Positions 12,048 to 22,091 of a stretch of DNA of 64,000 bases are shown here, piece after piece. A program made the translations under genes and the position numbers. Every line of letters starts with the position of its first letter. The stretch's first letter is position 1. The DNA lies in NCBI RefSeq assembly GCF_022201045.2, contig NC_068559.1, positions 27,659,501-27,723,500 on the forward strand. Direction: 5' to 3'. The notes under the pieces are model-generated. The model saw only the letters and a program-made list of their open reading frames with translations, was not told where the DNA came from and made no database searches. The stretch is from Citrus sinensis (lineage: Eukaryota; Streptophyta; Magnoliopsida; Sapindales; Rutaceae).

Positions 12048-12344
12048 GAAGCTGCTTTATATTTATTGATTCTATAATCATCAATGTATCTTTCTTTCTT
12101 TTTTCTTTTTCATTTTTTAGGAGAAGATCAATGTATCTTTCAATTCCAAAAGACTCATTAATCGTAGGTAACTGAGAATGAGCATTAATGCAATTAAGGA
12201 TACGGATTGTTTGTTGGGGTAGAAGAGATTAAAAGAAAGAAAAGAAGCTAACAAGAGGAATGGCAAGAGGAAAGAGACCCGAACTGAACAGCTGCCTACA
12301 GCTAGCCGGCCGCCAATCTTTTCTCGTGAAGGTATAATTGTCAA

Positions 12345-12452
12345 GTGGCACCCAGAGTTCCTCCAAACACTTCAATATATGTAGAGGCCCGGTAGCAAAG
12401 ATCCCCACTCTAGTGATTAGTGAAGTGGTTAGGGGAACTCCAGGGGACAGAT
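12345..12452 (-). ncRNA. MIR395: MIR395-type microRNA hairpin (divergent copy)
   Basis: Read on the minus strand, the 5' arm (CCCCTGGAGTTCCCCTAACC, then ACTTCAC) pairs with a 3' arm at 12375-12355 that starts TTGAAGTGTTTGGAGGAACT. The 3' arm differs from canonical miR395 (CTGAAGTGTTTGGGGGAACT...) at two positions, 1 and 14. Star and mature arms are separated by about 45 nt that fold into a loop containing GGGGATC and GGGCCTC. miR395 targets ATP sulfurylase and the low-affinity sulfate transporter SULTR2;1 and is induced by sulfur starvation. I chose the minus strand because its 3' arm matches miR395 better than the plus-strand 3' arm does (two against three differences). Whether it is processed cannot be told from sequence. 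Confidence 0.8.
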
Positions 12453-12566
12453 GACGATCCCTTTAGCTTTCTCTCCCGTATTGTCGAATCCCGGCCTCAT
12501 TTAACTAGTTAATGCATTATGCATAGGATTACTTTGACGTTATTTAGAGACCAGCTTAATTAGCTA

Positions 12567-12575
12567 CTATTTATA
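12567..12575 (-). promoter_or_regulatory. Candidate TATA box for the minus-strand MIR395
   Basis: TATAAATAG on the minus strand lies about 115 nt upstream of the hairpin, a normal distance for a plant MIR gene. AT-rich surroundings make chance matches easy, so this is tentative. Confidence 0.45.
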
Positions 12576-13059
12576 ATTAACTAAAGTTCTCTTCTTTCTC
12601 GCCGGTAAATATATAGGATAATGTGACTTCGAGGGAACAACCCAAGTACGCACTGAACCTAGTCAGGATTGTGGGCGAGATGAAGATGGGTTATTGCTTT
12701 ATACCAGAGAGACACGGAGAGAATAATGCTTGTGGTGAGTGGCCGAAAGGCTCTTCTGATCTTTTCCACTTTTTCATCTCTAAGATACAACGTAATTTTT
12801 GCCTTTTCATTCTAGGAGACTAAGTTTCATCCTAGAAGAAAATGCTCGATTATTTTCTTATTATTAAATTTTTTTTCGAAAACAGTAACTGGAGGGATTA
12901 GCCTTTTGTTTTTTTTTGGGTTCAAACCAAGCATCTCATTAGAGGACTTGTAATTATTTCAAGTACATGATATATATATAGCCAATGTACTCTTGAAGAT
13001 CCATTCTATACAAATATTAACTAATGTAGGTTTCCTACGTATGTTTGAGAATATACTTA
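12576..13059. other. Spacer, no gene seen
   Basis: It contains a short open frame (12623-12823) with no recognisable domain. No repeat or RNA structure stands out. Confidence 0.4.
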
Positions 13060-13230
13060 GAGTCCGTTTGGGAGTGTGGTGAGATAGTTAGTCTGCCAAA
13101 ATCCAACTATTAAGGTGTTTGATAACACTTGTAATTAAGTTTTGGTAGCTTAACAAATTTTTTTTTTCAACTTCTTCTCCACAGAAGCTACAGTTTAAAA
13201 GTTACAGCACCCCACTCCCAAACACACCCT
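13060..13230. mobile_element. Small MITE, PIF/Harbinger-like, 171 bp
   Basis: The inverted ends GAGTCCGTTTGGGAGTGTGG (left) and the complement AGGGTGTGTTTGGGAGTGGG (right) are flanked by the trinucleotide TTA at 13057-13059 and 13231-13233, the duplication size of PIF/Harbinger elements. There is no coding capacity. A three-base duplication is weak evidence, so the superfamily is inferred. Confidence 0.65.
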
Positions 13231-13233
13231 TTA

Positions 13234-14975
13234 ATTTTGTTCGGAGCACCTACATTGCGCTGCTTTAAAACAACCTTGGCATGGGGTGAAATAAGAAACC
13301 AAATTTGTTTGTCAAAGTGCCGCGTGGCAGCTGGCATCTTTTTTGGTCTGACCAGCACATGCCCAAGTCAGCTTACTTTTATCTCCTCAGCCAAATTTAG
13401 CGGCTAAGTTGATCAGAGCGCCTCTATCTAGCTTCTGTAAAACAGAAACAGATACTAGCTTAATTTACACAACTTAAAGAATGAATATTTTAAGTTCAAA
13501 ATTTACGCAAAGAATGCCAAAAAAATGCTGCTCAATACATGCAACGCAAGAAGGTAATTCAAAGCTGAATTTGCAACTTCCAAAGAATTGTTAGATACGA
13601 TCGAAACAGCAAGTAAGCCGCATCTACCTTAATTATATTTGATAATTTAGCAGTTAATGAATTTAACAACACTTAGTAACAGCGAGGGTTGTACATAAAA
13701 CTAAAGTCTTATTTGGTATTAAAGTGAATCATAATTTTTGTAAAAGAAATAATTACAGTTCTAAAATAAGTGTTAATAATGTGTGAGGGATATGATTTTA
13801 AATAATAATTTCAATAAAAATAATCTGAGATATTGAGGTGAACTACAACTTATTAGTTTCTTTATTTTTTTTCCCTCAATATTTTCTTCTTCTTCTTAGT
13901 TATGTACACATGAAAATCTATCAACAAATAATAGTATAATATAATTATAGTGTCCTTTTATTTGAATATTTTGAAATTATATTATGTCAATTTTTTTTTT
14001 AAATAAAAGTTTTGGATAGGGATGAGAAATCTCACCCATTAAACATCAATCCTCACTCTATTATTATTATTTGAACTGAGGAAAGCATTTGCTGGTCAGC
14101 TAAGCTGCATTCATGATCTATACCATAAGTTGAATGTGCCCCAGCCGATCGAAACAATTTTCTGAATAGTTCACTGAACATATATATATCGGCAAGAGAA
14201 CGCAGCGAGGAGTAAAACTATTTATGCGATATTAGTTCATAATGGTGGCCTTTGGCTGGGGTGACAGGACCAGCTAGCCCAGCAGGCAGGCAGAGATTCG
14301 AGTGAGAAGTTCACGTTTCACTTCATAAGTTGCCAAAGTTGTACCGGGTCACAATTACGGGCAAGATCAAATTAGTTAAACGCCAAACATTATATTCGTA
14401 TATATGTACGTGCATGTTGAGGAGTCACTGCAACAGTCTCACTCCCTTTTGTTCCCATTCCTTTCTAATTAAGGTGGACTCTAACTACTATTAATGTAAT
14501 TAATTAATAGAATCATGCATGTACGTACATGTGCAAATGCATCAATTTGAGTGCCTATTTTTGGTGATAATATTTCAATCTTGATTATTAATTAGAGGCA
14601 GATTTAATTTTCTAAAATGAAGTTTAAATACAGAGATATCAGCGGATGGTAGAAAGATAGGTGTGGCCCAGTTATCGATCATCATATATATTCCACTACC
14701 TTGCAACATAGTAAGATGATTTGGTTTTTTCTTCATCTCTCAAGCAATATTTAAAGCTGAAAGTGATCTAGATGCTTGGTGAAGATTCAAAGGTAGCAAA
14801 AAGGTCGAATTCAATACGGCCACACACCTCCCTCCACCATCATTTTCTGCTCTCCATATCGCCCAAAGTTGCGTCTATGTTCACTGCCAAAAGCTTTATG
14901 CCCTAGATTTCTCTTCCGTGCGCGGAACAAACCCTACGAGGCCTCATGAAAATAACCGAATTTCTCAGTTCTCAC
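13234..14975. other. Spacer upstream of MIR395, no gene seen
   Basis: AT-rich sequence with scattered GTAC/ATGCATG-type palindromes (e.g. 14515-14530). It should include the promoter of the plus-strand MIR395. I cannot assign any other element. Confidence 0.4.
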
Positions 14976-14983
14976 TATAAATA
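14976..14983 (+). promoter_or_regulatory. TATA box of MIR395
   Basis: TATAAATA in the context CTCACTATAAATACTGG begins 90 bp before the hairpin. This places transcription start near 15005-15015, which fits a Pol II primary miRNA transcript with a short leader. Confidence 0.75.
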
Positions 14984-15065
14984 CTGGGCTGGTGGGCGGC
15001 AATTAATTAACTTGCCAAGCAACACGAGCAAATCAGATAACAAAAAATGACTGCACATGCATCAG

Positions 15066-15146
15066 GTGTCCCCTAGAGTTCCCCTGAACACTTCATTGGG
15101 GACTCCTTTTAACCCTACTGAAGTGTTTGGGGGAACTCCTGGAGTC
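15066..15146 (+). ncRNA. MIR395: MIR395 precursor
   Basis: The hairpin has a 5' arm GTCCCCTAGAGTTCCCCTGA followed by ACACTTCA (star, about 15076-15095), a short loop (GGGGACTCCTTTTAACCCTA) and a 3' arm at 15118-15138 identical over its whole 21 nt to canonical miR395 (begins CTGAAGTGTTTGGGGGAACT). The arms pair almost perfectly and extend to CTCCTGGAGTCA. miR395 represses ATP sulfurylase (APS) and SULTR2;1 mRNAs when sulfur is scarce; induction through the EIL-type factor SLIM1 is known in Arabidopsis. A TATA box sits 90 bp upstream. It is 2.6 kb from a divergent MIR395 on the other strand; clustering of MIR395 genes is common in plants. Confidence 0.95.
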
Positions 15147-16660
15147 ATTTGATATTACTCATGAGCGTCACCAGGTTGATCGATGTCGATCTAATACTTA
15201 ATTATTAGCTCCTTATTGGGTTTAAACACTGTTTATGTACATGTATATTTTTCCTTGTATTCATTACTAGTTAAAAGCATGCAGTTGAGATTATAATTTA
15301 TATATTGCAATTTGCACATATATGTGGATAACGTACAGTATGTGGTTTGACATGCTTGGATTTTAATCCTAGCTTTGTCAGAGTGTCGTGCAATTAAATT
15401 TATTAGTCTCTTACATTATTTGTCGACTAATGAGATCTCGCTGGTTTGCAGCTTCACTTGGATGAAATTAAAGCGTCCCAATTCCAAGAACACTTGTTTT
15501 TTATACCAGGCATAGAGTTTGAAGAGGTAGACTTGTTAATTATGATATACTTTGTTTGTTATTCTAACTAAAATTGCCGGCAAGTAATTGATCAAATCAT
15601 CTTTAGTTGTAATGGTTTTTGCCTTTTCACGACTCGATCTTATCAGATTAATATCTACCCAGCTAGCCTAGGGTTTTAATTTTCTTGTGTTTGCATATGC
15701 ACCTTTGTAATTAAGTGAGTGCGCAGGTTCATTCATCTTTGATAAACGTTAATATATGAGCGAATATTGGACAGAAAAAAATTGTACATGCATATTAGAA
15801 TCAAACCAAAAAGTTATCAGTTGACCACAATGTACATGCATTGTGAGCCGTGCTAGCTAGCCTGACCTAATAGGTAGTGCGTATATCAAAAGATCAAGCA
15901 CGCGCATGCTACATTTTATAAATCATCTTACAATTGAAAAAACCATAAATGAATAAAAACTACTGGACTGCTCTAATTTATCAGTAGGCGTTTCGTAGGC
16001 CGCAGTGGCAAACTGAGCACTAATGGCTCTCTACCCATCTCACAATACACTCACCAAGAAACTGTGATGATTGCAAGGCATGCTTGTCTTGTACAGTCCT
16101 CCAAACATATGGCGCATTTCTGATTTTCATGACCTCGATTTCCGCTCCTTCAGCATGTTCTCGACCGATGACTCACCTGCAGGCACCATGCCATAGTTTC
16201 TTCTTTCTAATGCAGCCATGGATTCACACACAACAGCTATTCAATATTCATCATGAAAACCCTGTCTTCATTCACATTCACATAAATTGCCTGTTTCTCA
16301 CCTGAATCCACTTAGTCCAATCGTTACCCGATAAGGGTCCTGAATTCATTCCTAGATTTCTTCAGTATTAAATTCATCAACAAATTGTTGATCGTTTGAT
16401 TCCAAGACCTATTGCGTGCATGCTCAACCAGAATTCGAATCATAGCCTATTAATTTTTTTCTCTCATGGAATCACACGTACGGCCAGCAAAAGGACGTGC
16501 ATATTGTTTCTCCCACTGCCCTACTTAAATTGCCAAGAAGAAGAAAGCGTCCATCTTCTAAAGTGACTTAATTAGTTGTCTTCTTCAATCTTTCATTTCA
16601 ATTAAGTTACTTAGCAAGGGATATAGTTGATATAGTTTGAAAAACCTTATTTGTAGAAAG
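15147..16660. other. Spacer downstream of MIR395, no gene seen
   Basis: It presumably contains the 3' part of the primary miRNA transcript. The short frame at 16084-16305 has no recognisable feature. No repeat was identified. Confidence 0.4.
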
Positions 16661-16679
16661 GGATAATATCATTTTACCA

Positions 16680-17150
16680 CTTAATATTTCAGGCATATCA
16701 CTTTATCTCTAATTTTTTTTTATACTTACTTTTTCTCACTTAATGTCTTAATTTTTATCATTTTACCACCAAATCGTTAACTCCGTCAATAAATTGCTGA
16801 TGTCATAGGAGTACTTTAATAATTTTAATATATTCAATATTTTAGAAATTTCTCAAGGTATAATATTTATAATTTTATTAATTAATTATTTTAGATATAT
16901 AAAATTATCAATTGCTAAAAATATTATTTCTTTATATATAATTAATTATATTATTTTTAACGCAGAGGGCTAAATTACACTTAGAGAGTTTAGGGTAAAA
17001 TAAAATTTCACTATAATTTCTATTAAAACTCGGTTAACTTTACTGGTATTGTCGTTAAATGATAAAAACTTGAACATTAAGTATGAAAAATTAATTATTA
17101 GAAAACTTTGATGATAAAGTAACATATAAAAAAATATTAAATTTTATAGA
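16680..17150. mobile_element. Degenerate fold-back MITE
   Basis: The left arm (from AATATTTCAGGCATATCACT through TTATCATTTTACCACC and GTTAACTCCG) recurs, inverted and mutated, at the right (complement AATATTTTTTTATATGTTAC ... TTTTTATCATTTAACGAC ... GTTAACCGAG). The arms are about 100 bp and roughly 70 percent alike by eye. Exact ends and any target duplication could not be fixed. Confidence 0.5.
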
Positions 17151-17166
17151 CCTACATATTATTACT

Positions 17167-17596
17167 TTGGGTTGGCAAAAGTTGGGCTGGATAATGGGTT
17201 GAAAAATACAAAAGCAGTATAGATTGTGCATAGTTAGGGGTCTCCGAAAAAAAGCCTCACTTGGCCCAATCTTTTTAATTCATAAATAAAAAATAAAATA
17301 AATTTTTAAAAAGTAAAAAAATTAAAATATTAAATTGATATTTTTTTTATATTAATATTTGTGATTTATTATATTGTACTATTAATATTTGTGCATTGGA
17401 CTATTAATATTCTATTATGTATTGAATAATTATCTTCAATTTTAATTTTAATTTTTTAATTTATTAAAAATTTATTTTATAATTAACAGAAAGCCCAAGC
17501 CTGTTCCAAGCCCTTTGGATGGGCTTTTAAAGGACCTGAACTTTTTAATAATAATATTTTCAAATCTTGATCCAAGTCCACAATTTGCCAACTCTA
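17167..17596. mobile_element. Non-autonomous hAT-type element, 430 bp
   Basis: The element begins TTGGGTTGGCAAAAG and ends TTTGCCAACTCTA, imperfect inverted ends of the same type as the element at 19137. An identical 8-bp duplication TTATTACT lies at 17159-17166 and 17597-17604. The right side contains AAGCCCAAGCCTGTTCC and GGGCTTTTAAAGG, also like the larger relative. The interior is AT-rich and non-coding. Confidence 0.82.
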
Positions 17597-17879
17597 TTAT
17601 TACTTTCTTATTGCTCATGGTTTAATCTGTAATTGACGTTGCTCTCTCTATATCCTTCACAATAACTAATTTTTATATAAATAATAACTAACTGTTATAT
17701 AAATTTACTTTGTTTCTTCAGTATTAATCAATCAAGATGGAACCCGCTATGTAATGAATCCCCACTAAGGTCTCACATTAGTTATTCAAAAAATTTGATA
17801 GAGGATTTAAATTCTTAATGGTCCGCTATGTAATCAAGGTTTCTTCTATTCATATTCAAGCAACTAAGTGTGATGGATT

Positions 17880-18840
17880 TGAATGCCCCTAATTAACTTA
17901 AATAAACATATTTTATATTCTAGTTTAAGATTATCGAAAAAAAATATAGGTTAAAATCCTTTGTGTATTGAAATAATGTAATTTTGCAAAGAGGAAGAAA
18001 AATAGATGATTAATTATATTTAAGGATAAATAAGTCTAATTGTACTATTTTTTTCAATTTGTATTCTAAGTTTTGAGTGAGGTAGATTCGGATGCCCTTA
18101 ATTAATTTAAATAAACATATTTTATGTTCAAATTTAAAATTACAAAAAAAAACTGTAGTTTAACACCTTTCGTGTATTAGAATATTGAAATTACGCAAGG
18201 AGGAAGAAAAATCGATGAATTACAAGTTTGTACAAATCAATTAAATCCATTGTTTATTTTTTTTTAAAAGAACTATATAACGCTTTTTTTTTCTTTTTTT
18301 TTTTTTAAAGTTATCTTTGAGTAAAATGAGGAAAAAAGGAATTGGTCATTATTAATGTTGTTCGATAACGTTAATTGAAAAGGAAGGGTAATTCGGCTCC
18401 AGCCCATTAAACTGAAAAAGGATGGATCTATAGGGAGTTGAACTCCATGCCCAGTTAACTTAAATAAACATATTTTATATTAAAGTTGAAAATGATCAAC
18501 AACAAAAATCATAGTTTAAAACTTCATATGTATTGAAATAATGTAATTTTGCAAGGAGGAAGAAAAATAGATGATAATAAATTTATGCAAATCAATTAAA
18601 TCCATTGTTGATTGAAAAAAAGAAAATTTTATATAATGCTTGTTTTGTTTGAAGATCAATTTTTTTTTTTTCCCCAATGGGATCTTTTGAGTAAATTGAG
18701 GAAAAAAATAACTGGGTCATGATCAATGTTATTAAATAACGTCAATTGAAAAAGATGGGTATTAGGGGAACAGAAGAAAATTGGGCTCCAGCCCATTAAT
18801 CTAAAAGGATGGCTGTATAGGAAGTTGAACTCCAGGCCCA
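17880..18840. repeat. Diverged tandem repeats, three partial copies
   Basis: The unit core AAATAAACATATTTTAT recurs near 17900, 18110 and 18463. Each time it is followed by TAATGTAATTTTGCAA/GAAATTACGCAAGGAGG-type sequence and GGAGGAAGAAAAATAGATGA. The last two copies continue with AAATCAATTAAATCCATTGT and then a shared block with GGCTCCAGCCCATTAA and AGTTGAACTCCA (18395-18450 and 18782-18835). Spacing is about 210 and 353 bp, so copies differ in length. No coding content. Confidence 0.8.
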
Positions 18841-19136
18841 ATTAGTCCCTTCCACCGAAGCCTGCAAAAGGATACCTTTGGGCTTGAGAAACAGCGAGTT
18901 CTCGTAAGGGGCTGGACACATGAAAAAACCACCTGATTGTCTCATCACGCAGGGGCACTAATCCATCCTTACAATGTTTGAATGTGGGAAATTTAAAAAA
19001 GGGCAGCCAATGTAATAAAGATTGGGCTCTAAGCCCATTAAGAAAATGGCTGTATTAGTGCTCCCATGGGCGACTGCAAAATAGGCCTAGAGGCCCATCA
19101 AATTTCGACAACGGGCAAAGGAGCAGCAGCACATAT

Positions 19137-20441
19137 TAGGGTTGGCAATTTAAGGGCCTGGGCCGGGCTTTGCCAAGCCCAGGACCAGGCCCATACCTTA
19201 TTTAAAAAGTCCAGGCCCTCTTAAAGTCCATCCAAAATGAGCGGGCTTTGGGCGGGCCGGGCTTTGACGGGCCTGGGCCGGGCCTTAACGGGCCTGGGCC
19301 GGGCTTTTACGAATTTTCAAAAAAAAAATTAATAAAACTATAAATTTTCAAAACATAATTATCCAACACATAATACTACACAATAGACTAAAAACTTAAA
19401 CATAATTCTCTAATACATGATTAACCAACACAAAATATAAAAATACTAACATCACAAGTACCATACACAACGTAATCAACCACTAATATAAAAAAAAAAA
19501 AAACTAATCCAAAAACTGGTGGGTGGGAGGAATCGCGCGGCTGTGCTGGTGGGTGGGAGACTGGGAGGCGCTGCTGGACACGCGAGAGATGTTGTTGCTG
19601 CCTTGCTGGGTGGCTGGACGGTGGCTGATGCTGCTGCTGCTGGAATTTGTTGCTGCTGCTGCTGCTGCTGCTGGAATCTGTTGCTGCTGCTGCTGGACGG
19701 TGGGTCGCTGAGGGTTGATGGCGCTGCTGGACACGCGAGAGATGCTGTTGCTGCCTTGCTGGGTGGCTGGACGGTGGCTGATGCTGCTGCTGGAATCTGT
19801 TGCTGCTGCTGCTGGACGGTGGGTCGCTGATGGTTGATGGCGCTGCTGGACACGCGAGAGATGCTGTTGCTGCCTTGCTGGGTGGCTGGACGGTGGCTGA
19901 TGCTGCTGCTGCTGGAATTTGTTGCTGCTGCTGCTGCTGGAATCTGTTGCTGCTGCTGCTGGACGATGGGTCGCTGATGGTTGATGCTGGCTGGACGCGG
20001 CTGGAATCTGAAGATGCTCGCTGCTGTTGGCTTCCGGCGGCGAGAACAGTGACTGAGAACTGAGATGTGAGTGAGAAGTGACGGATTTATATTTTAGGGG
20101 TTTTGTGTTACAGATTAATATTATAAATTGTTTTGCTAAATTGCTATGTTACACTTACTCACGGTCACGGGAATGAGAGATTTTTAATTGTTTTGTTTTA
20201 GTTTTTTGTATTTTAATTTTATGATATATTAATATATTATATAATTTTTAAAAAATATATATATTATTTATTATAAAGCCCGGGCTTTTTATTGAGGTCT
20301 TTGACTGAGCCCATATACTATGGGCTTTGTTAATCATAAGCCCTTATCCACAATTTTGAGCCGCGGGCCGGGCTTGAAGCCCGCGGGTCTGGGCCGGGCC
20401 GATGCGGGCCTGGGCCGGCCCGGGCTTTTCTGCCAACCCTA
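19137..20441. mobile_element. Non-autonomous hAT element with internal minisatellite, 1305 bp
   Basis: The inverted ends TAGGGTTGGCA and TGCCAACCCTA are flanked by a perfect 8-bp duplication GCACATAT at 19129-19136 and 20442-20449. Both subterminal regions are dense in GGGCCTGGGCCGGGC, in opposite orientation, as in plant hAT elements that make CG-rich hairpins. The interior contains a CTG-rich minisatellite (19571-20010) and an AT-rich right half. Frames on both strands through the minisatellite (for example 19476-19853 on the minus strand, Q/P/A/S-rich) have no transposase features and look like by-products of the repeat. Confidence 0.92.
19571..20010. repeat. CTG-rich minisatellite
   Basis: Three copies of a unit start CTGCTGGACACGCGAGAGAT at 19571, 19724 and 19843. 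They continue with GTTGCTGCCTTGCTGGGTGG, CTGGACGGTGGCTGATG and then (CTG)n-type runs joined by GAATTTGTTG or GAATCTGTTG. Unit length varies (153 and 119 bp between starts) because the CTG tracts expand and contract. Confidence 0.9.
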
Positions 20442-20676
20442 GCACATATCTGATGGTCAATATTCCAATGATATCAATAAGAATTGTTTGTGCCTGTTTG
20501 GCCCTCTCGAGGAAAGAAGAAGTTTCAGATGATGATAATAAGAGATTCAATATATATGCAATGATGTGTGATTAATTATCAAAGTAAAAGCATCAACTGT
20601 GTATCAAGAATCAGACATGCAGCAATTACATAACAGTTTCAAGTAGAAAATCCGACAAAGAATCACAAGCAAAATC

Positions 20677-21489
20677 TTAAACATGGTGCTGGTTCTGATC
20701 AGAAGTGGGCACTTGATATCCGCAAGCTGGGCAGTAATGACTCATTGATAGCCACCTGAAAATGCAACCCCCATGAAACAAATGGGAACAAGGCATGCTT
20801 ATCGCCGATGATCCAAAATCCCCCAAACATAGGGTGCAGCAATAATTTTGCTTCAGGCCTTTTTCATCATCACTTTCAGTAGTTGTGGTCCTTCTTGAAG
20901 GATTTTCACTTTCACCCTCGTCCATTCTAACCCTCTTAAGCAGCTTCCCCAAGGCTGGCACACTCGCAGGCACCACGCCGTCGTCTGTATGTTGAGCTGT
21001 TGATTCTCTGATGGTGGCCATATGCATCAAATATCTGCCGTAATGGAGATACACCCTCTTCCCTTTCTTGATGCTGACATGCAATGGCAATACTTTGCGG
21101 CCCCTATTTGCCACATGCTTGCGTCTATGGCGACCGTAGTCGATAATCGCATTTACAATGTTACAGAACACTGTTCCATCGACTCCCAAAGATGATAAAT
21201 TCTCTGAAAGACCACGTACTGCTGTAAAGAAGTCGGTCGAATCACCAATAACAAATTTACAACTTCTTTCGTCGGACTCTGAGTTATGAAAAGAGCCCAA
21301 GTCTGTTCTGCTTCCGTCGTGTAAACAATCTATTAGCTTGTACTCCACTTCGTGAAATATTTGTACAAAAGCGGTTACACCAACACAACGTAATTCTGAA
21401 TAGAGATGCTCTAACTCCTCTCTGTCTACGATGGGTTGCTTTAGTTTAACATAATACATAAAATCACCGTAAACTATAGCCATCTTCAA
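20677..21489 (-). CDS. RING-H2 finger protein, probable E3 ubiquitin ligase
   Basis: A single-exon frame of 270 aa. The C-terminal RING-H2 finger reads CTLCLGDF...CSHLFHGGCIFRWL...CPAC: spacing C-x2-C-x12-C-x1-H-x2-H-x2-C-x10-C-x2-C. All eight zinc ligands are present, and Trp follows the sixth ligand in the E2-contact position. The N-terminal 200 residues resemble no domain I know. They have no signal peptide or membrane helix, contain a basic stretch (YGRHRRKHVANRGRK), and end in an S/T/E-rich linker. This is therefore a cytosolic or nuclear RING protein and not an ATL-type membrane protein. Single-finger plant proteins of this build usually ubiquitinate an unknown target. No sign of decay. 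Confidence 0.83.
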   Translation of the reverse strand: MKMAIVYGDFMYYVKLKQPIVDREELEHLYSELRCVGVTAFVQIFHEVEYKLIDCLHDGSRTDLGSFHNSESDERSCKFVIGDSTDFFTAVRGLSENLSSLGVDGTVFCNIVNAIIDYGRHRRKHVANRGRKVLPLHVSIKKGKRVYLHYGRYLMHMATIRESTAQHTDDGVVPASVPALGKLLKRVRMDEGESENPSRRTTTTESDDEKGLKQNYCCTLCLGDFGSSAISMPCSHLFHGGCIFRWLSMSHYCPACGYQVPTSDQNQHHV

Positions 21490-22091
21490 GATTCAGCAAC
21501 AAACACCTGGTGAATATTTTGTTGCCTTTGAGTAGTTTCCAAATAAGTGCTTAATTCAACAGTTTTTATTTATAGGTCTTGTTGCTGTTGCTTTGCACTC
21601 TGATTTCCTTGCAAGAGCTGGAAACCGATTCTAATAAGGTAAAATGAATCAACTTTGAAAAGGAAGTCACATAAAAGGAACTACTGCTTCTCTCTCTCAC
21701 TGAAACTTACCCTTTCAATTTGTTTTGGAAACGCAATCACATGTTAATCTCTACTGTGTAGATGTGTGATTCACCTTTCCAATTTTCCAATTTCAATACC
21801 CCATGAACATAGCTATAACGGACGCTATATTAAAAGAGAAAAATGAAATCACCCAAAAAGAGGAGGTAAAAAAAGAAGGAATCCTGCAGCAGCTGCTTAA
21901 CGGTTAACACCAAAGAAAATTCTGGTAAGCTATGAATGAGCCCAAGTAAATATTCGATTTATTCGTTTCAATACATGATCTCCAGAATCCAGCAAAACTG
22001 TTAAAGAGAATTTACACATGAACAACTTATTGGCATTACATAAAAGTTCTCAGCAATTAGTCCAACAAAGTCAAGGATGCAGTGTGCTGAA
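21490..22091. other. RING gene promoter and VPS29 3' flank
   Basis: About 600 bp between two minus-strand genes. It should contain the 5' region of the RING gene (near 21490-21700) and the 3' UTR of VPS29. No other signal seen. Confidence 0.45.

Noticed and set aside
12345-12452. Plus-strand MIR395 reading of the 12.4-kb hairpin
   Set aside because: The plus-strand 3' arm (GTGAAGTGGTTAGGGGAACT) differs from miR395 at three positions. The minus-strand 3' arm differs at two and sits in the correct arm order, so the minus strand is preferred.
19476-20063. Several overlapping frames on both strands (poly-Q/P/A or poly-L/C rich)
   Set aside because: They arise because a CTG-type repeat without stops is open in several frames. 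They lie inside a hAT element and have no transposase features.
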